Notes: generated by a model not told the origin, from the letters alone. A stretch of DNA of 37,516 nucleotides from Beijerinckia sp. L45 (GCF_009765775.1 NZ_LMUU01000193.1:21186-58701); one strand, 5' to 3'. Shown: positions 7,956 through 16,668, numbered from the stretch's first letter. Translations and numbers: made by a program.

Positions 7956-8828
7956 TTATTCGACCGACGTCAAACGACTTCCGAAGTGCCGGCCCTTCGC
8001 GATGATCGCTGCGCTCAGTTCCGCCACCGGGGCCCGCGAGGCGCCTCCGCCGCGTAACAGGATGAAATCCACTTCCCCCAGGGGCGGCAGGCGATTGCTT
8101 CCCTCGATCTCCACCAGACCATCCGGAATAAGCGAGCGCGACAGCGGCGTGATGCCGAGGCCGGCCTTGGCGGCGGACACTAGGCCTGTCAGGCTGTCGC
8201 TGGTGCAAGCGATGCGCCACGGCACATTGGCGTGCTGCAGGGCCGACAAGGCGATGGAGCGGGTAATGCTCGGCGGCGGATAGAGGATGAGCTGGATCGG
8301 TTCGTTCTGCAACTGATCGGCCCCGCGTGCGGCAGCCCATGCCATGCGATCGCGCCACACCACCTGACCGCGTTCTTCCCCCGACCAGCGCTTGCACAGC
8401 ACGACATCGAGATCGCCGGCCTCGTAGCGGCTGATCAGGGTGCTGCTCAGCGCGATGGTGAATTCGAGGTCGATCTCGGGATGATCCTGGGTAAAACCCT
8501 TGAGGACGGACGGCAGCCAGCTCACGACGAGATCTTCGGATGCGCCGAAGCGCACCTTGCCGCGCAGCTTGGTCCCGGCAAAAAAACGCTCCGCCCGCTC
8601 GCTGGTCTCGATGATCGAGCGCGCGAAGTCGACGAGCGCCTCGCCTTCCGGGGTCATCACGACGGAATGGGTGTCGCGCACGAACAGCTGACGCCCCAGG
8701 CATTGCTCCAGACGGCGGATATGGTCGCTCACCGTCGACTGACGCAGTTCCAGCTTCCGGCTCGTCTCGGAAAAGCTATTGCCTTGAGATACCAGAAGAA
8801 AGGTTCGTAACAGAACGGGATCTAGCAT
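7956..8828 (-). CDS. LysR-family transcriptional regulator
   Basis: 290 residues. The N-terminal winged helix-turn-helix starts MLDPVLLRTFLLVSQGNSF and includes RKLELRQSTVSDHIRRLE (about 25-42) and VVMTPEGEAL, as in LysR proteins. The rest is a periplasmic-binding-like effector domain (KVRFGASEDLV, then AAKAGLGITPLSRSL). The gene is divergent from the large OFA-type transporter at 9243, so that transporter is its probable target and an oxalate- or formate-like acid its probable effector; both are inferences. Inverted CGAAAGG repeats lie about 54-110 bp upstream of its start and may be its operator. Confidence 0.88.
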   Translation of the reverse strand: MLDPVLLRTFLLVSQGNSFSETSRKLELRQSTVSDHIRRLEQCLGRQLFVRDTHSVVMTPEGEALVDFARSIIETSERAERFFAGTKLRGKVRFGASEDLVVSWLPSVLKGFTQDHPEIDLEFTIALSSTLISRYEAGDLDVVLCKRWSGEERGQVVWRDRMAWAAARGADQLQNEPIQLILYPPPSITRSIALSALQHANVPWRIACTSDSLTGLVSAAKAGLGITPLSRSLIPDGLVEIEGSNRLPPLGEVDFILLRGGGASRAPVAELSAAIIAKGRHFGSRLTSVE

Positions 8829-9242
8829 TGCGGCCTATCGGCTAGGGCGATCGCAGTCATCGGCACGCAGGACGTACCAAGCGAAAGGGCAAACGATCAT
8901 ACTGGCCTTTAGCATGCCCTTTCGATCCAACGAAAGGTGCGGGGATATACAGGGGAGGTTGCCTGACCGCGTAAACTCCGGTCGCACACTCGGCGGGACG
9001 GCCAAGATGCCGACGTTGCAACCCTGGGCAACAACTTGAGACTTTCCCGCACGACGAATAAGTCGGCGGGATTTGGCGCAGCATTGCGTAACGTTCGCTG
9101 CTTATGCACGCGAGGACAAGCGGCGAGCCAGGCTTATATGCCTTAAGGACAATAGTATCTTCGGCAGAAAGCCCTCTATCTTCTTTGCGCGGCCAATATT
9201 CTATGGTGTTGGTGAATTTTTTAGCAGACGAGTGGGGCGTTG
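8829..9242. promoter_or_regulatory. Divergent LysR / OFA-transporter intergenic region
   Basis: 414 bp with no credible gene. Nearest the LysR gene are three CGAAAGG elements in alternating orientation (8882-8888 forward, 8918-8924 reverse, 8931-8937 forward). The middle pair forms an exact 7-6-7 inverted repeat at 8918-8937, and the first and second form a 9-bp inverted repeat (CGAAAGGGC with GCCCTTTCG). A further imperfect palindrome around AACGTT lies at 9078-9101. The transporter ATG (9243) follows GAGTGGGG. No clear sigma-70 or sigma-54 promoter was found by eye. Confidence 0.55.
8882..8937. promoter_or_regulatory. Candidate operator: three alternating CGAAAGG elements
   Basis: CGAAAGGGC (8882-8890) pairs with GCCCTTTCG (8916-8924), and CCTTTCG (8918-8924) pairs with CGAAAGG (8931-8937) around ATCCAA. 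LysR-type proteins bind as tetramers to paired inverted sites upstream of their own divergent gene, which this layout fits. Binding by the adjacent LysR is inferred. Confidence 0.5.
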
Positions 9243-10901
9243 ATGGAGACGGCGATCAATAAGGTGCCGAGCCAAGGCACCGGGGGGCTGGGCCTGTTCG
9301 ATCGGACTCGCACCGTGGCGGGGCCGGGCTTCAATCGGTGGTTCGTGCCACCGGCGGCTCTCGCCATCCATCTCTCGATCGGCATGGCCTACGGGCTGAG
9401 CGTGTTCTGGCTTCCGCTCAACAAGGCCATCGGGCTGACCAAGCCGATGGCCTGCCCGAATCTCGGCTTTTTCGACTCGCTGACCACCACGACCTGCGAC
9501 TGGCCAATCAGCAGTCTGCTTCTCACCTTTGAAATCGGCATCGTCTTTCTCGGCCTGTCGGCAGCCGTGTTCGGCGGCTGGCTGGAGCGTGCCGGGCCGC
9601 GCAAGGCGGGCGTCGTGTCGGCGCTCTGCTGGGGCGGCGGCTTTCTCATCGGCGCTTACGCCATTTCCATCCATCAGCTCTGGCTACTGTGGCTGGGGCT
9701 TGGCGTCATCGGCGGCATCGGGCTCGGCCTCGGTTATATCTCGCCGGTGTCGACGCTGATCAAATGGTTTCCCGACCGCCGCGGCATGGCGACCGGCATG
9801 GCGATCATGGGCTTCGGCGGCGGCGCGATGATCGGCTCGCCGCTGGCGAATCTCCTCATCAACAATTTCAAGACGGCCGACGGCGTCGGTGTCTGGCAGT
9901 CCTTCGTCGTGCTCGGCCTCATCTATCTCGTCGTCATGCTGATCGGGGCCTTCGGTTACCGGGTGCCGCCGGATGGATGGGAACCGGAGGGCTGGACGGC
10001 CACGACGCATAAGAGCGCACTGGTGACGTCGGGCGCCGTGCATCTCAACGACGCGCACAAGACGCTGTCCTTCTGGATGATCTGGGGCGTGCTGTTCCTC
10101 AACGTTTCGGCGGGCATCGCGGTGCTGTCGATGGCCTCGCCGATGCTGCAGGAGATCTTTGCCGGCAAGCTGATCGGGGCGCCGGACCTCATCTTCAGCC
10201 AGCTCAACGCCGATCAGCTGAAGAGCGTCGCCGGCATTGCCGCCGGCTTCGTCGGCCTGCTCTCTCTGTTCAACATCGGCGGCCGGTTCTTCTGGGCCTC
10301 GCTGTCCGACAGGATCGGCCGCAAGGCGACATACTTCGCCTTCTTCGGCCTCGGCATCGCGCTCTACGCCTCGGCCCCGACCTTCGCGCACATGGGCTCC
10401 AAGGCCCTGTTCGTCGGCGCCTTCTGCATCATCCTGTCGATGTACGGCGGCGGCTTCGCGACAGTGCCGGCCTACCTCGCCGACATCTTCGGCACCAAGT
10501 TCGTCGGCGCCATTCATGGCCGGCTGCTCACCGCATGGTCGGCGGCAGGCATCGTTGGCGCGGAGGTGATCGGGCGAGTCCGCGACGCGCAGATCGCGGC
10601 CGGCGTTCCGAAAGCGCAGGTCTACGACAAGACGATGTATATCGTCACGACCTTCCTCATCGTCGGCTTCATCTGCAACGCTTTGGTGCGGCCGGTCCAT
10701 GCGAAGTGGCTGATGAACGAGGCGGGCGCGCGGCCCGGCGCCGTCGCGGCCCCCGCCGTCAAGCTTAGCGTTGCCGGGAACTATGGGATCGGCAAGGGTT
10801 CGCTCAGCGGGGCCGCACTCATTCCCTGGGTGCTGATCGCGATCCCAATCGTCTGGGGCGTGTGGAAGACGCTCGAAGGTGCGGTCCGCATCTTCAGCTG
10901 A
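9243..10901 (+). CDS. OFA-family MFS transporter (oxalate/formate antiporter family) with C-terminal small-subunit-like extension
   Basis: 552 residues, long for the family. A start ATG at 9243 is preferred over the TTG directly before it. The first helix follows FNRWFVPPAALAIHLSIG; VSTLIKWFPDRRGMATG and SLSDRIGRKAT are the MFS loop motifs, and the first closely resembles the OxlT-like protein at 2226. An inserted segment between helices 1 and 2 (about residues 60-85, two Cys) is typical of longer OFA members. After the twelfth helix and an Ala/Pro linker, the last 38 residues contain one more hydrophobic helix, ALIPWVLIAIPIVWGVWKTL, resembling the separate 'MFS transporter small subunit' I know from other proteobacteria. 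Substrate is probably a small carboxylate. Divergent from the LysR gene. Confidence 0.83.
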   Translation: METAINKVPSQGTGGLGLFDRTRTVAGPGFNRWFVPPAALAIHLSIGMAYGLSVFWLPLNKAIGLTKPMACPNLGFFDSLTTTTCDWPISSLLLTFEIGIVFLGLSAAVFGGWLERAGPRKAGVVSALCWGGGFLIGAYAISIHQLWLLWLGLGVIGGIGLGLGYISPVSTLIKWFPDRRGMATGMAIMGFGGGAMIGSPLANLLINNFKTADGVGVWQSFVVLGLIYLVVMLIGAFGYRVPPDGWEPEGWTATTHKSALVTSGAVHLNDAHKTLSFWMIWGVLFLNVSAGIAVLSMASPMLQEIFAGKLIGAPDLIFSQLNADQLKSVAGIAAGFVGLLSLFNIGGRFFWASLSDRIGRKATYFAFFGLGIALYASAPTFAHMGSKALFVGAFCIILSMYGGGFATVPAYLADIFGTKFVGAIHGRLLTAWSAAGIVGAEVIGRVRDAQIAAGVPKAQVYDKTMYIVTTFLIVGFICNALVRPVHAKWLMNEAGARPGAVAAPAVKLSVAGNYGIGKGSLSGAALIPWVLIAIPIVWGVWKTLEGAVRIFS

Positions 10902-10932
10902 GGCCTGCAGTCCCGACGGCTATCAATCGTCA

Positions 10933-10963
10933 GGAAGAGCGTGCGGGGCACGCTCTTCCTTTT
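10933..10963. terminator. Rho-independent terminator after the OFA transporter
   Basis: A perfect 12-bp stem, GGAAGAGCGTGC (10933-10944) with GCACGCTCTTCC (10948-10959), a GGG loop and a TTTT run (10960-10963). It lies between two convergent genes and may act mainly on the plus strand. Confidence 0.87.
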
Positions 10964-10999
10964 GGCCCAGCCTCGCGGCATCGGCCTGCATCAAAGGGT

Positions 11000-11605
11000 T
11001 TAGATCAGCGCCGCAATCTGGTCTTGAGCCGCGTTGATCGCCGCTGCGCGCGCGTCGGGACCGTAGGCGACGCCTTCGGCGCGGATCACGTCGATGGCAT
11101 CGATACCCAGGAACCCGAAGACAGCCTTGAGATAGGCCTCCTGGAAATCCCGCGACGCATTCGGCGATCCCGGACCGTACAAGCCGCCGCGCGCCGAGAC
11201 GATGACGACCCGCTTGCCGTGGCACAGGCCCTCCGGGCCCGCCTCGCCGTACTTGAACGTCTTCCCCGCGACGCAGATCAGGTCGACCCAGGCTTTCAGC
11301 TGGCTCGGGACGCTGAAATTGTACATGGGCGCGCCGATGACGATGACATCGGACGCGAAGAACTCAGCCAGCAGGGCTTCGCCCGTCTCGAGTTCAAGCT
11401 TCTGCGCTGCGGTCGCCACCTCAGGCGTCGCCCCATGCAGGCGCAGCACGGCCGTGTAGTGCTGCAGCGGGGCTTCGACGAGGTTGCGGTAGGCTAGAGT
11501 CGCACCGGCATTCGCCGCCAGCAGCTTCTCCGCGACTTGCGCGGTGAGCGGACGCGTGATGGAGGCCTCGCCCGTCACGCTGGAATCAAGATGGAGTATC
11601 TTCAT
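11000..11605 (-). CDS. azoR: FMN-dependent NADH-azoreductase / quinone reductase (AzoR type)
   Basis: 201 residues, the usual AzoR length. The flavodoxin-like fold begins MKILHLDSSV; APMYNFSVPSQLKAWVD (FMN-binding loop and helix) and SARGGLYGPGSP are highly typical. The enzyme reduces quinones and azo compounds with NADH through bound FMN and protects against thiol-reactive quinones. The ATG at 11605 is preceded by AGGAG. It is divergent from an HxlR-family gene; in Bacillus the HxlR-type regulator YodB controls an azoreductase, so the same logic is likely here. Confidence 0.91.
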   Translation of the reverse strand: MKILHLDSSVTGEASITRPLTAQVAEKLLAANAGATLAYRNLVEAPLQHYTAVLRLHGATPEVATAAQKLELETGEALLAEFFASDVIVIGAPMYNFSVPSQLKAWVDLICVAGKTFKYGEAGPEGLCHGKRVVIVSARGGLYGPGSPNASRDFQEAYLKAVFGFLGIDAIDVIRAEGVAYGPDARAAAINAAQDQIAALI

Positions 11606-11677
11606 GCATTCTCCTCGCGCAGCATTGGGTCTGCTGCAAAGGACTCTATGCACGGCTCGTGACAACCCGTAAGTAGG

Positions 11678-11689
11678 TACTTTAAAGTA
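11678..11689. promoter_or_regulatory. Perfect palindrome TACTTTAAAGTA: candidate HxlR operator
   Basis: A perfect 12-bp palindrome, with partly symmetric flanks (GG on the left, ACC on the right), lies in the 100-bp gap between azoR and the HxlR gene. It ends 16 bp before the HxlR start, so a bound regulator would block its own promoter or translation start region. TACT...AGTA half-sites recall those reported for YodB-type HxlR regulators. Confidence 0.6.
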
Positions 11690-11705
11690 ACCGTGAGAGG
11701 CAACG

Positions 11706-12086
11706 TTGCGGCTCGACCAGACCATCGACTCGGGCTGTGCCATGGGCGGCCTGCTCATCACGCTGACCCACCCGTGGACGCTCCACATCATGTGGCTCCT
11801 CCACAGCAACGGCCCAATGCGCTTCGGCGCCCTGCGCCGCGGGGTAGCGGGGATCTCGGCCCGGGTGCTGACCGTCCGGCTCCGCACCTTGGAAAAACAC
11901 GGCTTTGTTACGAGGAGCGTCGCCTCGACGAGCCCACCGGAAGTCACATACAGCCCGACCTCCCGAATCGAGGAGATGGGTGCCATCATGGAACAATTGG
12001 GTCAGCTTGCCGCTCGCTGGCAGCGCGACGACGCGCTTCGCGAGCGGCCCGGCACGCCTGCAGGCGAGGCCGCGAGCACCCGCTGA
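11706..12086 (+). CDS. HxlR-family transcriptional regulator
   Basis: 126 residues from a TTG start with GAGAGG upstream. The wHTH core is clear: HPWTLHIMWLLHSNGPMRFGAL, GISARVLTVRLRTLEKHGFV and SPPEVTYSPTSRIEEM. C11, just before the core, matches the conserved N-terminal cysteine that senses quinones and electrophiles in YodB/QorR-type members. Starting at the internal ATG (11742) would remove this cysteine, so I keep the TTG. It is divergent from azoR and probably represses it until quinones modify C11. The recognition part is slightly divergent (LTHPWT in place of the usual GGKWT). Confidence 0.86.
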   Translation: MRLDQTIDSGCAMGGLLITLTHPWTLHIMWLLHSNGPMRFGALRRGVAGISARVLTVRLRTLEKHGFVTRSVASTSPPEVTYSPTSRIEEMGAIMEQLGQLAARWQRDDALRERPGTPAGEAASTR

Positions 12087-12090
12087 AGAG

Positions 12091-12348
12091 CTAGTCGGAC
12101 GAGGCGGGCGCTGGCGCCCGAAAAAACGGCTCCACCCTGCCCTTCAGCTTGACCGTCATGAGATTGCCGGCGCGATCCTTGGCAACGCCCGCGACCAGGC
12201 GCACCCAGCCCTCGCTGACGCAATATTCATCGACGTTGGTCTTTTCGACGCCCTCGAAAATGATGCCGATGCCGCGTTCCAGCATCGCCTCGTCATAGAA
12301 CGGGCTTTTCGGGTTCGTGGCCAAGCGGTCCGGCGGCGTATCGGTCAT
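12091..12348 (-). CDS. DUF3297 family protein
   Basis: 85 residues: begins MTDTPPDRLATNPKSPFYDE and continues LERGIGIIFEGVEKTNVDEY, CVSEGWVRLVAG and TVKLKGRVEPFF, a close match to the DUF3297 pattern common in proteobacteria. No function is known to me. No signal peptide or membrane segment, so cytoplasmic. It follows the L,D-transpeptidase gene by 94 bp on the same strand and its end abuts the convergent HxlR gene. Confidence 0.85.
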   Translation of the reverse strand: MTDTPPDRLATNPKSPFYDEAMLERGIGIIFEGVEKTNVDEYCVSEGWVRLVAGVAKDRAGNLMTVKLKGRVEPFFRAPAPASSD

Positions 12349-12442
12349 CGTCGTGGTTCCAGTGAAGGGCGCTGCGGCTGACAGGCCAGAAGCGGCAAGC
12401 GGCTCGTATAGAGCGGGTTGCCCGTCCGGCGCAAATTCGCGC

Positions 12443-13603
12443 TTAGTTGGCGAGGACGGCGGCCCGCATCGGCATCGCGCCGGCGATCAGGGTCTGCGTC
12501 ACCGGCGGCTTGTACAGTCTGTAGCGCAGCAACTGCGGCATCAGGGCGACGGGCTCGATCGTATCAGGGAGCGGCGTCGCGTGCGCATTCACGATCTCGG
12601 CAACCAGCGGCATGGCTTTCGCGGGCTCCGCGTCGGCCACGACCGGTGTCGTCGGGCGACGATGCCGCCGCGCCGGCACCAAGGTCACGTCGAGACCGGC
12701 GAAGGCCAGCGCCTCCGGCCGGCTGACATCGCCGAGCGACACGCCCTTCTTCATCAGGGCGGCGAAGATCGCGTTCTGCCCGCCGTCGGAATAGGTGGTG
12801 CGCACGGCCGCGCTGCCGTCGGCGACGAGTTCGGTGATCTTCGCCTGCTCGGCGTCGTGGAATGCCTTGGCCACGGCTTCTTTGGCCGGGTCGCTCGACG
12901 CCGCAAACGCATATTTTCCGGCGACGACGCTGGTCTGCAAAAGCTCGCCGGTCGATTCGAAACGGTCCGAGCCCTCCTTCAGCTGGGTCCAGAACGCGAT
13001 GTTCGCATCCGAGCGGTAGAGTGCCATGTTCTTGGCGGTCATGTGGAACGGATAGGCCTGCATCTGGAACGCCGGCTGGCCGCCCTTCAGCGCGTCACGG
13101 GCGATGGCGTAGATCTCGCCGACTTCCTTGTCGGTCATCGCGAAACAGCCCATCGACGAGCAGGTGCCATGCACCATGACCGCCGAGCCGGTGGCGCCAT
13201 GCGCCTTGTCGTAGGCATTGGGAAAACCGGTATCGAACGAGAGATAGTAGTGCGAGTTCGGGTTCATCTGCTTGGGGCCGATGGGATAGAACCCCTCCGG
13301 CGTCTGGCGATCACCCGAATGATGCTTTGGGCCAAGCTGGCCGGACCAACGGCAGATCGGAAACGTCTTGATGTAGACGTAGCGGCCCTCGGCGCTGAGC
13401 TTCCAGACTTCGAGCTCCGCCTCCTTTTTGTAGGTGCGGATGACGAGCGGCGCAGCTGGCGTCGTATGCTTGGCAGCCATCAGGGCGACGGTCGCGGGCG
13501 GGATCGGCGCCAGGCTTTTGGCGACATCGGCGCGGGCGAACGACAGGCCGAGCAGCATCATCGCCGGAAGCAGCGCCGCTCTCGATCCCACCTTCACCCG
13601 CAT
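12443..13603 (-). CDS. YafK-type L,D-transpeptidase (YkuD domain)
   Basis: 386 residues from ATG 13603. An N-terminal signal sequence (residues 1 to about 25, ending SFARA) sends it to the periplasm. The YkuD domain (about 50-180) contains DRQTPEGFYPIGP and the catalytic block VMVHGTCSSMGCFAM, with H145 and nucleophile C153. This form, with SMGCFAM, is the YafK/DpaA branch rather than the ErfK branch; some members cut rather than form peptidoglycan bonds to Braun-type lipoprotein. The C-terminal half (about 180-386) is a poorly conserved extension. It lies downstream of an MltB-type transglycosylase on the same strand, consistent with cell-wall remodelling. Confidence 0.87.
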   Translation of the reverse strand: MRVKVGSRAALLPAMMLLGLSFARADVAKSLAPIPPATVALMAAKHTTPAAPLVIRTYKKEAELEVWKLSAEGRYVYIKTFPICRWSGQLGPKHHSGDRQTPEGFYPIGPKQMNPNSHYYLSFDTGFPNAYDKAHGATGSAVMVHGTCSSMGCFAMTDKEVGEIYAIARDALKGGQPAFQMQAYPFHMTAKNMALYRSDANIAFWTQLKEGSDRFESTGELLQTSVVAGKYAFAASSDPAKEAVAKAFHDAEQAKITELVADGSAAVRTTYSDGGQNAIFAALMKKGVSLGDVSRPEALAFAGLDVTLVPARRHRRPTTPVVADAEPAKAMPLVAEIVNAHATPLPDTIEPVALMPQLLRYRLYKPPVTQTLIAGAMPMRAAVLAN

Positions 13604-13713
13604 GACCGTCGCGTCCCAGACAGCTGCACCACGCACGAGTTCATGCGTCCCAGCACCATGATCATAACGGCTTGGCCGTCTTGAGGCGAGTCCACCCGGA
13701 GCCGACGCGCTGG

Positions 13714-14799
13714 CTAACGGCTGGCGACCGGCCAGGCCGCACGAAGCGGCGGCGAGCCCGCGATGCGCTCGCCGAGGAGCGCAACCCCCAGCGCGTAGGC
13801 CGTCGAGTTGTTATAGCTCTTGATGACCTTGAAGTTGTGGGTCACCAGGAAATGCGGGCCGTCGGGACCGGCCGGCACCAGCAGCGACGCCTCGCCATGC
13901 TCCGGCATCGGACCGCCGTCGGCGCGGCGAAAGCCTTCCCGCGCCCAGGCGGAAAACGGCCGCAGCCTGGCGTTGGTCCCGTCGCCCTCGCGTGGCGCGA
14001 CGACTTCGTAACCCCAGGTCTCCCCGGCGATCCAGCCGTGTTTCTTCAGAAAATAAGCCGTCGAGCCGAGCGCCGTCGGAATGCTGCGCCAGATGTCCTT
14101 GCGACCGCTGCCCTCGAAATCGATGGCGTAGCGCTTGAACGCCGAAGGCATGAACTGCGTCTGCCCCATCGCGCCGGCCCAGGATCCCTGCATCGCCTGC
14201 GCGGTGATGTGCCCCTGCTGCAGGATATCGAGGGCATCCAGCAGTTCCTTGCGGAAATAGTCGCCGCGGTAGCGGGCGTAGGCCAGGGTCGCGAGGCAGC
14301 GGATGGTCGAGAGGTCGCCGGGGTTCTTGCCGAAGTTGGTTTCAAGGCCCCAGACGCCAAGGACGATGTAGGGATCGACGCCAAAGCTTGCGTCTGCCTT
14401 TTCGAGGGTCGCCTTCCAGTCTTTCGCCCGCGCCTGTCCCGTCTCGATGCGGCTCGCCGACACGGCGCTGGCGAGGTAGACGGCAATCGGCTTGACGAAT
14501 TCGGCCTGCTTCTTGGTCTTGGCGAGCACGGCATCGTCCGGCGTCACGTCGGCGAAGGCGCGGTCGAAAGTGTCCCGACTGACGCCGCGCTTGTGCGCCT
14601 GGCTCCAGAGTCCGTCGACGAAGCCGCGAAAGCCTTCGGCGGCGTGGCCTGAGGTCGGGCGCATCACCCAGAAGCTCGCCGCCGCAAAAATCGCGACGAT
14701 CACGAGAACCCGGAAGATCTGGCCCAGGTCGGCTGCAGGCCGCCGCAGCCGGTCGTCCGTGGTCACGAGGCTGAGGCGAGAAAGCGATATCGTGCTCAT
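13714..14799 (-). CDS. Lytic murein transglycosylase, MltB family (SLT_2)
   Basis: 361 residues from ATG 14799, with a GGAG site upstream. Residues about 28-45 form a membrane anchor or uncleaved signal. The catalytic domain contains GVDPYIVLGVWGLETNFGK, with the acid E153, then GSWAGAMGQTQFMPSAF and DIWRSIPTALGSTAYFL, typical of MltB. A C-terminal segment TYNFKVI-like (THNFKVIKSYNNSTAYALGV) also fits. These enzymes cleave the MurNAc-GlcNAc bond with formation of 1,6-anhydroMurNAc in the periplasm. The protein is probably inner-membrane anchored, unlike the lipoprotein MltB of E. coli, since no lipobox is visible. Confidence 0.88.
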   Translation of the reverse strand: MSTISLSRLSLVTTDDRLRRPAADLGQIFRVLVIVAIFAAASFWVMRPTSGHAAEGFRGFVDGLWSQAHKRGVSRDTFDRAFADVTPDDAVLAKTKKQAEFVKPIAVYLASAVSASRIETGQARAKDWKATLEKADASFGVDPYIVLGVWGLETNFGKNPGDLSTIRCLATLAYARYRGDYFRKELLDALDILQQGHITAQAMQGSWAGAMGQTQFMPSAFKRYAIDFEGSGRKDIWRSIPTALGSTAYFLKKHGWIAGETWGYEVVAPREGDGTNARLRPFSAWAREGFRRADGGPMPEHGEASLLVPAGPDGPHFLVTHNFKVIKSYNNSTAYALGVALLGERIAGSPPLRAAWPVASR

Positions 14800-15123
14800 C
14801 AAGGCTCCACGCGATGTCCTGACGGCAGCGGTCAAGTCCTGCCGCAAATCGGACGTCGCACAAGGCTAGGACGCAAACCTTTCAGAAGCATTAACCTTTA
14901 CATTTTGTTAAAGTGGCTGGGTCGTGCGATTGGCGGCTCCGGGCCGTGGCACGGCGCCCGGGCGGCATGTTCAACCTCTGTCGATCGGGCCGCGATCAAA
15001 GAGCTTCCTTGATCGTTGGACCGGTGTAGTGAGGGGGCGTGCTAAGCGATGGCCTGCCGCTTGCTTCGTTTGAGGCAGGCGGTCCGCAGGATCGGCGAAC
15101 GGCACGATAGAGGAGCAGCCAGG

Positions 15124-16647
15124 TTGGCACGAGCGCGCGGTTACGACGAGATGACCCTCGATGACGGCGCAATCCGCACCGCCTACGAGCGGATCGCCAA
15201 GTGGCTTGCCGAAGCGCCGAAGGATCTGCTGGCCTCCCGCCACAGCCATGCCGAGCTGATGTTCCGCCGCATCGGCATCACCTTCAACGTCTACGGTGAC
15301 AAGGATGCCTCCGAGCGTCTCATCCCGTTCGACATCATTCCACGGGTGATCCAGCGCACCGAGTGGGTGCAACTCGAAGCCGGCCTGGTCCAGCGCGTCA
15401 ACGCGCTCAACCGCTTCCTCTGCGACATTTACGGCGCGCAGGAGATCGTCAGAGCCGGCATCCTGCCGCGCGATATCGTCGAGACAAACCCCTATTACAA
15501 CAAGGCGATGATCGGCCAGAAGGTGCCGCACGACGTCTACGTGCATATCGCCGGCATCGACGTGGTGCGCATCGACGCCAATGATTTCTACGTGCTCGAG
15601 GACAACGTGCGCACGCCGTCCGGCGTGTCCTACATGCTCGAGAATCGCGAAGTGATGATGCGGCTGGCGCCGGACCTCTTCGCCGATCACCGCGTCGCGC
15701 CCGTCGAAAACTATCCCGACGCGCTGCTGGCGGCCTTGCGCTCGGTCACCCCGACCGACGGCCATGAACCGGCGTGCGCCCTGCTGACGCCGGGGCCGTT
15801 CAACAGCGCCTATTACGAGCACTCGTTTCTCGCCGACAAGCTCGGGATCGAACTGGTCGAGGGTCGCGATCTCATCGTCGAGAACGACACGGTCTTCATG
15901 CGCACCACCGAGGGACCGCGCCGCGTCGACGTGATCTACCGCCGCATCGACGATGATTTCATCGACCCCGAAGCCTTCAACCCGACGAGCATGCTCGGCG
16001 TGCCCGGCCTGATGCGCGCCTACAAGGCCGGCAACGTCACCATCGCCAACGCGGTCGGCACCGGCATCGCCGACGACAAGGCGATCTACACCTACATGCC
16101 CGAGATCATCGAGTTCTACCTCGGGGAAAAGCCGCTTTTGAAGAACGTCCCGACGTGGCGCTGCCGCGACCCGGACTCGCTGAAATACGTGCTCGAGCAC
16201 CTGCCCGAACTGGTGGTGAAAGAGGTCAACGGCTCCGGCGGCTACGGCATGCTGGTCGGGCCGCATGCGAGCAGCGCGCAGATCGCGGAATTCGCCGCCA
16301 AGCTGAAGGACGATCCGGGCAACTTCATCGCCCAGCCGACGCTGGCGCTGTCGACCTGCCCGACCTTCTTCGACACCGGCATCGGCCCGCGCCATGTCGA
16401 CCTGCGTCCCTTCGTGTTGTCGGGCGCCAACGGGGTGCGGGTGGTGCCGGGCGGTCTCACCCGCGTCGCCCTCAAGGAGGGGTCGCTGGTGGTGAATTCC
16501 AGCCAGGGCGGCGGCACCAAGGATACCTGGATCGTCGACGACGGCTACACCAACGGCAACGGCTTCCAGACCCAGAGCCAATCGCAGGGATTGGGCTTCG
16601 GTCAGAGCCAGTCCCAAAGTTTTGGCCAAAACCAGCGCCAGTCCTGA
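15124..16647 (+). CDS. Circularly permuted ATP-grasp protein (COG2308; DUF404/DUF407)
   Basis: 507 residues. I place the start at the TTG at 15124 because AGAGGAG precedes it at 8 nt and the YDEM motif common at the start of the family is retained; an ATG at 15151 would lose it. Features in order: DVYVHIAGIDVVRID, DFYVLEDNVRTPSGVSYMLENR, MPEIIEFYLGEKPLLKNVPTW-type block and VVKEVNGSGGYGMLVGP, all diagnostic. Family members are predicted peptide or amide ligases. The end is a Gln/Ser/Gly-rich tail of about 28 residues. The alpha-E gene follows after 21 bp, the standard partner. Substrate unknown. Confidence 0.9.
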   Translation: MARARGYDEMTLDDGAIRTAYERIAKWLAEAPKDLLASRHSHAELMFRRIGITFNVYGDKDASERLIPFDIIPRVIQRTEWVQLEAGLVQRVNALNRFLCDIYGAQEIVRAGILPRDIVETNPYYNKAMIGQKVPHDVYVHIAGIDVVRIDANDFYVLEDNVRTPSGVSYMLENREVMMRLAPDLFADHRVAPVENYPDALLAALRSVTPTDGHEPACALLTPGPFNSAYYEHSFLADKLGIELVEGRDLIVENDTVFMRTTEGPRRVDVIYRRIDDDFIDPEAFNPTSMLGVPGLMRAYKAGNVTIANAVGTGIADDKAIYTYMPEIIEFYLGEKPLLKNVPTWRCRDPDSLKYVLEHLPELVVKEVNGSGGYGMLVGPHASSAQIAEFAAKLKDDPGNFIAQPTLALSTCPTFFDTGIGPRHVDLRPFVLSGANGVRVVPGGLTRVALKEGSLVVNSSQGGGTKDTWIVDDGYTNGNGFQTQSQSQGLGFGQSQSQSFGQNQRQS

Positions 16648-16668
16648 TCACATCCCAAGAGGATCGCA

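Noticed and set aside
12317-13684. 455-codon plus-strand frame opposite the YafK-type gene
   Set aside because: Low-complexity Arg/Gly/His composition; the catalytic HGTCSSMGC motif is on the minus strand.
14971-16629. 552-codon minus-strand frame opposite the ATP-grasp gene
   Set aside because: Long because of codon bias; the plus strand carries a complete conserved protein with a ribosome binding site.
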